From the NCBI GenBank assembly GCA_023897205.1, contig JAHWDD010000001.1:3906001-3970000 (forward strand): DNA of 64,000 nt, given 5' to 3'. The position numbers were made by a program, and so were the translations under genes. Below, one piece after another: positions 56,515-64,000 of the stretch. Position 1 is the stretch's first letter; each line of letters begins with the position of its first letter. The notes beneath the pieces were generated by a model. The model was not told the DNA's origin. It did no database searches and saw only the letters and a list, made by a program, of their open reading frames with translations. Origin of the DNA: Exophiala sp. HKRS030. Lineage: Eukaryota; Ascomycota; Eurotiomycetes; Chaetothyriales; Herpotrichiellaceae.

Positions 56515-58006
56515 ATGACTCTGACTCCAGCAATATCACCACCACCACTCAAGGACAAGACCTTGTTGAAGAACCAAGGTTGTATCGACGGCGAATGGAC
56601 AGACGGCAAATCAGGAGAGACGTTTCAACTCCACGACCCGGCGTCTGGTGACCTCCTGGGGACGATGCCGGACATGGACGAGGAAGACACGCAGAGGGCC
56701 ATCGGCGCCGCCGCCGCCGCGCTGCCATTGTTCCGTAGGACCACCGCCCGGGAACGCGCCCGCCTCCTGCGTAGGTGGTACGACCTGGTGGTGGCCAACG
56801 CCTCGGACCTCGCGACCCTGATCACGTACGAGAACGGCAAGACCCTGACCGAGGCCCGGAACGAAGTCGAATACGCCGCCGATTTTTTGGAGTGGTTCAG
56901 CGAAGAGGCCCCCCGCGCGTACGGAGAGACCATCTCGGCGTCGGTCGCAGGTCGTCGCGTCTACACCCTCAAAGAATCCGTCGGGGTCTGTGGTCTCATC
57001 ACCCCTTGGAACTGGCCGGCCGGGATGATCACCCGGAAAGTGGGAGCCGCCCTGGCCGCGGGGTGTACCGTCGTCCTCAAATCGCCTGGCGAGACCCCCC
57101 TGACGGCCGCCGCTCTGGCGGAGTTGGCCCACCGAGCCGGTGTGCCCGCGGGTGCCTTCGACGTGGTGACGGCACTCTCCAACACACCCCGGGTAGGATT
57201 GACCCTCACCACGTCGCCCACGGTGAAGAAAATCTCGTTTACTGGATCCACCCGAGTCGGCAAGATCTTGATGTCTCAATCGGCGTCGACACTCCAAAAA
57301 ACTCTCCTTCGAACTCGGTGGGAATGCCCCCTTTGTCGTCTTTGACGACGTCGAGGACCTCGACGCCGCCGCCGCCGGTGCCATACAGTGCAAGTTTAAA
57401 GGTTCGGGACAGACTTGTACCTGCGCCAATCGGATTTACGTTCACGAAAAGATTTATGCCGCATTCGTCGAGGCTTTTGTGGCCGAGGTGAAAAAGTTTC
57501 GAGTCGGTCCCGGACACGAACGAGGCGTCACCCACCCACGGTCCTTTGATCCATGGTCGCGCCGTGACAAAGGCCGAAGGACACATCGAGGACGCGACCG
57601 GGAAAGGTGCGACGTTGCTGGTCGGTGGGAAAAGGTTGCCCGAATTGGGGCCCAACTTTTTCGAACCCACCGTCCTTTCCGGCATGACGTCCGGTACGTT
57701 GTTGGCCAGAGAGGAAACCTTTGGACCCGTGGCTGGACTGTTTTCGTTCGGGTCGGAATCAGAGGTCATCGAGCTGGCCAACGATTCCGACGTGGGCTTG
57801 ACCGGATACTCTTACTCTCGGGACGTCGCTCGGTGCCACAGGGTCGCAGAGGCACTCGACGTGGGCATGGTGGGCGTCAACACGGGAGCCGTGTGTCGGA
57901 CGTCGCCATGCCTTTCGGCGGCGTCAAACAGTCCGGGTTCGGCAGAGAGGGCAGCAGGTACGGAATCGACGAGTACATGGTCGTCAAGTCGGTCACGTAC
58001 GGGTGA
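56515..58006 (+). pseudogene. Succinate-semialdehyde dehydrogenase, broken by three frameshifts
   Basis: The protein similarity is continuous over about 490 residues, but the frame changes three times. Frame 1 runs from ATG 56515 to a run of six A at 57296-57301 (one A too many). Frame 2 runs to ACCCACCCAC at 57530-57539 (an apparent 4-bp tandem gain), frame 3 to GTGTGT at 57891-57896 (a 2-bp gain), and the last part ends at TGA 58004-58006. No intron with GT-AG borders repairs these points. Family marks are intact: GLITPWNWPAGMITRKVGAA, KSPGETPLTAAALAELA, LSFELGGNAPF and the catalytic Cys in GSGQTCTCANRIYV. The enzyme would complete the GABA shunt. Either a recent pseudogene or assembly indels. 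Confidence 0.85.
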
Positions 58007-58245
58007 AGTTGGCCAAAGCAAGCCAGTCGGCCGTTCTGCATGTTCATCTATCAGTCTATCAATGACCTATTGAATCTTTTCACCAAAAAAGGAGGGGGGA
58101 CGCTTCCTACGGTATTCTTGCAAATTGGACGAAGTTGAGAGACGAAGGATCGAGGTCATCTATTCTACAAGATACGAGAGAAACGACAAAGAGACGGAGA
58201 ATCGAAACGTGTTCATCTAATACATACAACTCACGAGTAGTCTTT

Positions 58246-59701
58246 TCATAGTCTCATGACATCCCTACCGAACAAGAAATTCATCACCATCGCCCACATT
58301 ATGAGCACCCAATTCCTCCACGTCCTCGTCCACGTGAAACTGCCGGATCTCCAGCTCAGCCAGGCCTTCTGGCCCGACCACCGCTCATCGACGGCCGACC
58401 CTTCGATGATGCCGTCGTGCGCCCCGATATACGTGACCAGTCTCTTGTTGCTGAACGCGAACGGTCTCTCTCGACCGAACCGTGAATTCAGGCGTCGCAC
58501 GAGGTATTTTGACTTTTGCACCGCGACCTCGGCCGTGGTCGGGAGAGGTTGACCGTCAATGTCCGCCGCGTCACCCAGAGCAAAGACGTTTCGATAAACG
58601 CCGTTCCCGTCGCCGACCTTCTTGACGCGGAGCGTCGAATCGGTCACGATCCGCACGAGGCCCTGGCTGGTCTTCTTCACGCCCAGGTTGTCCACGAAGG
58701 GGATGGACTTGTTCCCCGCCACCCACAGCAGCATGCCGTACGGAACAGGATCCGATCCCTTGACGTGCAAGTGCGTCCGGTCGACTTGGAGAATGGTGGT
58801 GTTGGTGGCGACCCTCACCCCCCGTTTGGCCATCTGCTCCGTCGCGTACTCGTAGAGCCTCTTGTCGTAGGCCCCTAAAATGTTGGACGCCACGTCGAAA
58901 ATGGTGATGTGGATCAGTGGTGCCACGGCAGGGTAGAAGTCCTTGAGTTCATTCTGAGCCAGGTCAGACAGTTCGGCTGTGATTTCGACGCCTGATGACG
59001 AAAAAAGCCAGTGTTAGTTGTCGCTCTTTCTTTCCGAGTTACAAGTACTGAATCATGTCAACCAAGAACGAGGGTGACTTACCTGTTGGGCCGCCACCGA
59101 CAATGGCAACGTGAAGCAGAGCGGATGCTTCCTCTGCCGTCGTACACGGGAGACTAGCTTTTTCCAACTGATCAAAAAGTTTCTTTCGTAGTGACATCGC
59201 ATCGGAGACATGCTTCATGAACAAGGCGTGTTCAGAGACGCCTGGGGTGTTGAATGTGTTTGTTTGACCTAGACCCATGTGAGTGATCAATCTCAAGAAA
59301 AGGACGGTGTAGAGATTGATGACGGGGGTAAAGGAGAGCAGCATACATCCCGGACAGATGATCAACTGATCATATTCCAGATAAAACTCTCGACTTGGAA
59401 AGCCATCTTCGTCTTCGTCAAAGGCTGCCTCGCATTGCACTCGGTTGGTGTCGAAATCGATGCTTAGAGCATTGGCTTTGGCGAAGTTGCAGTTCCGACC
59501 CTTTGCTCGCACCGATTCTTCAGCACAACTGAATGGGAACAGGCCGCATGCAGCAGATGCCAGTAGCGGAGTGTACGCGCTCGTTCGTCTCGGTGATACA
59601 ATTGAGACTGCGTAGTGACTTGTATCGATATACTGGGCAATGTACAAGCCTGCCCAACCAGACCCGATTATGACTAGGTGTTCTCGACCGTCGACTGCCA
59701 T
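58246..59701 (-). CDS. Type II (alternative) NADH dehydrogenase-like flavoprotein
   Basis: Three exons are inferred: 59701-59347, 59268-59083 and 58991-58246, giving 428 aa. The frame extends upstream of 59701 only from a TTG. The N-terminal FAD motif is EHLVIIGSGWAGLYIAQYID, followed by RRTSAYTPLLASAACGLF, which matches NDH-2 enzymes. The NADH motif HVAIVGGGPTGVEITAELSD is rebuilt across intron 2. VFALGDAADIDGQPLPTTAEV is the second FAD contact. The C-terminal SWRSGSFTWTRTWRNWVLIM would anchor it to a membrane. It would pass electrons from NAD(P)H to quinone. An AIF/AMID-like role is the alternative. No clear presequence is seen. Confidence 0.86.
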
Positions 59702-60489
59702 CTTTTGACTGGAAATGGTTTGAGCTGCCGATCTTCGATCAGACTGGACTGGCCGCCGGAACTGGCAGCCTGGCAAGGGTTACAGCTTTATATCGCGCTT
59801 CCAATCTGAGGACGTGCTAGAGAAATATTGCAAGTCCCGCCGGTGGACTGTCTATTGCCGATGATGTCCTTTCCGAATGATAACAAGCATTTCCAAACGT
59901 CAACCAAGGTTGTGTTCATAAGTATTCGGTTGCTGACTACTCTGGTTGAACAATGAGATAAGCAGGTTTCAGGGCTGGGCAGCGATGAAGCCGAATGCTC
60001 GACGTCATCAATGTTTGTGTCAGCCGAGTTATTGCTTGCCTAATACGACATTAACCCCGACGCTGATTGACCAGGTATAAGAACTAAACCAAAGAATAGC
60101 AGAAAGTCATGGTCTCGATATTTCGGTTCGTTGCTGGTCCCGGGGTTCAATTTCCGGGCGCATGACTCCTTTAGGCCTAAAGAAAGGCACCGGGTGGATT
60201 ACTCCGCTCAACTATGGTATGCAAGCATGAGTTCCGGTGTACCTCGAGCGGGACAACTTACCAAATCATCACAAAGTCCCAAGCAATGAGAGAGATAGAC
60301 AAGCACGATAAAGTTCCGAATCGCCAGCATGAATCCGGACCTGCCGGTAACGCCTCACAAATGTCCAGGACGCCAGGACGCCAGGACGCCAGGACGCCAG
60401 GACGCCAGGACACCTGCTCAAATGATTGCTTCCTGCGGCGAATTGAAAGGTGTTAACGCCTTGCAAACTCCCAACATCGTCCCAGACCT
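59702..60489. other. Intergenic region with an 8-bp tandem repeat
   Basis: About 790 bp between the NDH-2 start and the 3' end of the next Zn2Cys6 gene. A sequence near 60140 resembles a tRNA T-arm but lacks an acceptor stem. The CCAGGACG repeat is listed separately. Confidence 0.4.
60365..60412. repeat. Tandem repeat of CCAGGACG, about six units
   Basis: Near-perfect 8-bp units in the 3' flank of the frameshifted Zn2Cys6 gene. Such 8-bp arrays are likely to vary in copy number. Confidence 0.92.
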
Positions 60490-62165
60490 TCAGGTCAGTT
60501 GGTGGCTTGACTTTATCCAATTCAAGACCTCTGTCGCTGTTTGTTTGTGCTCCGCCGAGGTAAACCGTGCTCTTTGGACGATGCTCAATGAGAAGAGAGA
60601 GAAGTATCTGCCAGCCATCTTCCCTTGAGGTAGGGCATGCGGTGGCTGGACGTCTCCGTGTACAAATCCGAGGAGTTGGGGAAACGATCGAATGATTGAC
60701 GATGATAGTCGCTGCACACCTTGATGCTGAGCCCTGATCAATTCCTCGTCTTCCGTACTGCTCTCCCGCATCTCCAGGTCGTTCTTGAACTGGACAGTAT
60801 CCACCAAGGACTCCCTCAGGACTATTTGACTCGCAGCGTGGAAGTTCCAAGTGTACGCCAGCCATATGTCACTATAATTCAGCATGCGAGGGCATAGAAA
60901 GTCCGGCAGCGAGGGATGCGATGGGGAATCCTGATCCGATTCTTGCAAAGCACAGTTTCCTGCGACTACCTTTGGTCTCCATTTCTCCCCAACATCTGCA
61001 ATCCATTGTTCAATCGAGGCTACAAGGTTCTGGCTTGAATGTATGAGTTTATCAGCCTCTTCCCTCCTTTTAGTGACAGTTGGTTTGATACCTTGCTCAC
61101 TCTGAATGAGCTTGGTGACAGCGGCAGCAATAGTATTGATTTGGTGAATGTTAGAAGAAATACGCAAGTAAGTAATTCCATGGTCGAGCCTGTTCAGCCA
61201 TTCGATTTGTTCTGGGTCAGGCTCCTCTCGGAGTAGGATCTGTCGGGCTTGAATACGTTCGTGTGCCATCCGCCACAAGCAGAAACTTGATCGATCAAGA
61301 AACTGAGGATAGCCTCTTTCGCGCAAAATGAGTCTCACTGCGTTACTATGAGGTCCGAGCGGTTCAGTTCGTCCAAGATACATCGACTGTACCATAAGTC
61401 AGCGCAACTCCGAAAGAACTGTAATCAGAGTAGCGTCACCATACCTCAAAATTGTCAATCAGCAAGAACACGGTCATTGGCCAGGTCTTGCTCGTCAGCA
61501 GCCAGGGTCCTGAGGCGGCGTAGAAACGCTCCATAATGTTGCAAGGCCATTGTAGCAAATGACACATTATCTGTGGTTCTATATTGTCTCATGTCGGCGA
61601 ATGCGGTAGCACGAACAATGAGCCACAAAATCGAATCCGGGGGAGCTCCCTGAAACAGTCTAAGAAGATCATGCATGTAACCAGCGGACATTCCCTCGTT
61701 GCAGGGATACAAAGTCCAATTGACAAAAAGCCGGTCTACGGCTCGACTTTCGATATCTCTCCGTAAGGGTTCGGAAGCCTCATGGAGAGCGCTGTCGTTC
61801 AACCAAGGGTAAAGTCTTTGGTAATAGGTGAGTTTCGGGATGCCTGGACTCGTTCGACTTCTTCGTTGCTGGAACACCTCCAGATCTACGGGCGTGGTCA
61901 GTGCTCGACTGCCTCTGCCAGCCCTCGCACGCCTTGAGTTTCTTTCCGCAGCTTCATTTTCGTTCCGAAAGATAAAATCAAACTCGTCTGCATAGCCCGT
62001 GCAGACCAAGCCACGCTGCATACATCGGCCACAACTCGGACGGATAAAGTCGCACTGTGCAATTCGTAGCTATGAGTCAGCATGGGAAAGTGAAGTCTTG
62101 TGGTGAGAAGACCATACCTTGGCTTTCGCTGTTCTGCAAGACACACAGGACCTAGCAACACTCAT
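60490..62165 (-). CDS. Zn2Cys6 transcription factor with an apparent frameshift
   Basis: Exons are inferred at 62165-62118, 62054-61445 and 61386-60490. The zinc cluster is complete across intron 1: Cys 7, 10, 17, 24, 27 and 34 (C-X2-C-X6-C-X6-C-X2-C-X6-C). The downstream part is a fungal regulator of the DUF3468 kind, with FVNWTLYPCNEGM, ILWLIVRATAFADM, then LGPHSNAVRLILRERG. Exon 2 has 610 bases, one too many for an open frame. The frame ends at TGA 61457-61455, while the expected LLIDNFE before the last intron is in the next frame. No alternative splice sites repair it. The break could be a small deletion or insertion in the gene, or a sequence error; the rest is open. Confidence 0.72.
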
Positions 62166-62847
62166 GCTGGTACGATGATTAGAGATGTACTGGGCCTCAA
62201 AGACGGAATGTCAATCTCTAATCACCAAGTCCCATCTTGAAGCCTGGCGGGTCACAGTCATCCTGAATGAACTTATACCCGGTTCGAGTAGAGGTATTTG
62301 ATGTGCCATAACGCATACAACATCATTTCAGATCAGAAGTTGATGATCTTCTCCGTCAAAAGACAAGACCAGCCTTGGAAAATCCATGTCTATCCAGTCA
62401 TTTCCCAGACAAAAGGTCAAAATGAATCTAGCACGCGGTTGAAACCTCGAGGAGGCGTTCAGAACTCGATTCCTCATAGCGGAGAAGAATTCTATTGGTG
62501 GTGCAATAACCCATCAGGAGCTCCTGAATTTCTGAGTGGTATGAACTCGATTTGTCTCGGGAACCTAGGAGTAGACCTCGCAGCCGCTAGTATACCTGGA
62601 GACTATTGTACCAATTATTCCATGATTGGTTTAACATGAATTGGTTGGGCTCTGACTTTGAGGCAAGCAGGGTTGACGGTAGGAAAGATCATGGACAGAG
62701 GGTCATTTGTTGTTTCGGATGAGTGCGTTTCGTTTGCACATCAACCACCTCAGATGTCTGTAGCTCATAGAGCTATAGTTTCCAGAATGCAAAAACTATG
62801 GTCCAAGAGCCCTCCTCTTGTCCTTGAACCATTTCCTTCATGGGGGC
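62166..62847. other. Intergenic region downstream of the truncated FAH gene
   Basis: About 680 bp. It was checked on the minus strand for the missing catalytic domain of fumarylacetoacetase, and none was seen. Short ORFs only. Confidence 0.45.
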
Positions 62848-63297
62848 TCACAAAACCGTGGCATCGATCCAATCCGCCTTGAAGGGAGGGTGAATTGTAA
62901 CGTCGCCGACCGGGAAAACAACGGCCGCCCTGACGAGCAACTTGTCTTGTAGTGCCGAGGCGTATGGTCCGTCCTTGATCAACAAATCTTGAAGGTACCG
63001 TCTTAGTCGTGATCGAATGTCGGCGGGTAAAGCCGCAAACGAGTCGAGGTCGGATTCGTCAAAGACTTGAAGATGAGATTTTGTAGACTCTTCCAACAAA
63101 CAGAAACCGTCCCATTTCTTCAACAGACTCAAATTCAGGACGCGGTCCCCGACGACAATGGCAGGTCTGGGGTCTGGATAAGTAGGGGATGACATGATGC
63201 CGAATCTGATCACGGTTGTCGGCGTCGTCCGACAGTCCGGTGTCGACGGGGACGACGGTAACCACGTCGGTTTAGACTCTTCCTCTTGTTGTGGCAT
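62848..63297 (-). pseudogene. Truncated fumarylacetoacetase, N-terminal domain only
   Basis: An ORF of 149 aa from ATG 63297; the frame continues upstream but has no other ATG. It matches the N-terminal domain of fumarylacetoacetase: VIRFGIMSSPTYPDPRPAIV, GDRVLNLSLLKK, a helical part with RSRLRRYLQDLLIKDGP, and AAVVFPVGDVTIHPPFK. Intact enzymes continue into GDYTDFYA-like text and a catalytic domain of about 300 residues; here ADWIDATVL is followed by a stop. Intact enzymes are about 420 aa and cleave fumarylacetoacetate at the end of tyrosine degradation. A 3' deletion is the simplest explanation. An intron leading elsewhere is not supported by any downstream homology. Confidence 0.75.
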
Positions 63298-63818
63298 TGT
63301 CAGATCGGAGAAATCGAGCCCCCCTCCCTTGTGGTGAGACCGTGTAAAGTTGTCGAGGTGCGAGTACAAGTGATGTTTTTTGGTTTGCCGCTGCTTACAG
63401 TAAAGTGTCTCCGGTCCTGGCCTGCTCGGCAAATACTTTTTGTTCTCTTGTCCCTTATTAGTCAGCGACGAAATCCCGATGGCCGATACGTGCGACGTAT
63501 ACTCCTTCCTCCGTTTAAATGAATAGGGCAACGTGATAGATGAATGAGACGGCAGCCGTCAATGGTTGGATCCCGAAAGATACAAAATGACCCGGTTGTA
63601 CATCCTAGGATTTCCAAGGTATACTCGGAACTCGAGTCGTGTCGAGTACTGTACGAATGTGGACACGCAACGGCTTTCATTCTTTTGTGGCTATATGTGT
63701 GGACTTTTACATGCGTATTTTGAACGAGGCAAACCCAGCCCAATTCTTGATCGTCTCTGCATGAGCTTGCACATCTCCCAGAGGTCACCATGAGCATGTA
63801 CCTTTGTACCCAGGTCCA
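63298..63818. other. Intergenic region
   Basis: About 520 bp between the GST-like 3' end and the FAH fragment. No gene recognised. Confidence 0.4.
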
Positions 63819-64000
63819 TCACTCGTCCAATTCAGGGTAATGTCGATAGATACCCATGCTGTACTTTTGTCTCCGGTCACTTTCGAGATAGGCCTTGACC
63901 TTGTCGAGACCCTTGACGCGGTCGTACAGGGCAAACACTTTTTCGTACTCGCCTCCCTCCTTCATCTTCGCGACGCACTTGGGGAAGGCGTACGAGACGC
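63819..64000 (-). CDS. Glutathione S-transferase-like protein, 3' end only
   Basis: An open frame enters from the right edge and stops at TGA 63819-63821, giving about 60 C-terminal residues. The text VSYAFPKCVAKMKEGGEYEK and KVKAYLESDRRQKYSMGIYR ending HYPELDE is the usual C-terminus of a fungal glutathione S-transferase (C-terminal helical domain). It does not look like the zeta class (maleylacetoacetate isomerase), so a tyrosine-pathway link with the neighbouring FAH fragment is not supported. The 5' part lies outside the window. Confidence 0.78.
   Translation of the reverse strand, partial: VSYAFPKCVAKMKEGGEYEKVFALYDRVKGLDKVKAYLESDRRQKYSMGIYRHYPELDE

Noticed and set aside
56611..57429. 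Long antisense ORF (272 codons) opposite SSADH
   Set aside because: High-GC third positions of the sense gene keep the opposite strand open; the sense frame has clear dehydrogenase motifs.
60130..60165. Sequence like a tRNA T-arm (GGGGTTCAATTTCC)
   Set aside because: The stem pairs poorly (a G-U, then a mismatch) and no D-arm, anticodon arm or acceptor stem could be placed around it.
1..64000. CRISPR arrays, integrases, attachment sites or prokaryotic operon signals
   Set aside because: The gene content and introns are fungal, and no spaced direct repeats or mobile-element genes were seen.

Overview
This window is chromosomal DNA from a filamentous ascomycete (Pezizomycotina, perhaps Eurotiomycetes). 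The evidence is three Zn2Cys6 regulators, a HET-domain protein, an AcrB-type protein and an Sfl1/HSF-type factor, together with short GT-AG introns (mostly 42-160 bp) that often carry CTAAC/CTGAC-like branch sites. No phage, plasmid, CRISPR, rRNA or tRNA signal was found. About 27 protein genes were reconstructed by joining reading frames at splice sites; exon coordinates are given in each entry.

Layout. 0-4 kb: a possible 5' exon at the left edge, a type III polyketide synthase and a convergent MmgE/PrpD-family enzyme, which together may be a small metabolic cluster. 4.7-19.3 kb: mostly housekeeping and regulation, with an Asteroid/XPG-like nuclease, a Zn2Cys6 factor, a small basic nuclear-type protein, an Sfl1-like HSF factor behind a 3.9-kb gene-free region, and bystin (Enp1). 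19.8-31.3 kb: a HET-domain protein, mitochondrial GatA/Her2, a divergent eight-exon Zn2Cys6 factor, a Tda3-like FAD oxidoreductase, a SnoaL-like protein and an FAH-family hydrolase. 32.3-44.3 kb: a six-TM protein, a GCIP-like protein, RNase P/MRP subunit Rpp1/p30, a secreted Gly/Ser-rich protein, a histidyl-tRNA synthetase with two in-frame starts, and AcrB.

44.3-47.8 kb is gene-poor. 47.8-59.7 kb holds an EF-hand MscS channel, a salicylate-hydroxylase-like monooxygenase divergent from an SDR, mitochondrial malic enzyme, a succinate-semialdehyde dehydrogenase gene broken by three small frameshifts, and a type II NADH dehydrogenase. 60.4-64 kb holds a Zn2Cys6 gene with one apparent frameshift, a truncated fumarylacetoacetase and the 3' end of a glutathione S-transferase gene. 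The right-hand 8 kb therefore concentrates damaged metabolic genes (SSADH, regulator, FAH).

The least expected signal is a 46-codon ORF at 41325-41465, between the HisRS and AcrB genes. It matches the first membrane segment of the MscS channel encoded 8 kb away and looks like a relic or exon-sized copy of a paralogue. I saw no clearly new multi-gene system. The best leads are the MscS relic, the cluster of decayed genes, the type III PKS neighbourhood and the monooxygenase/SDR pair.
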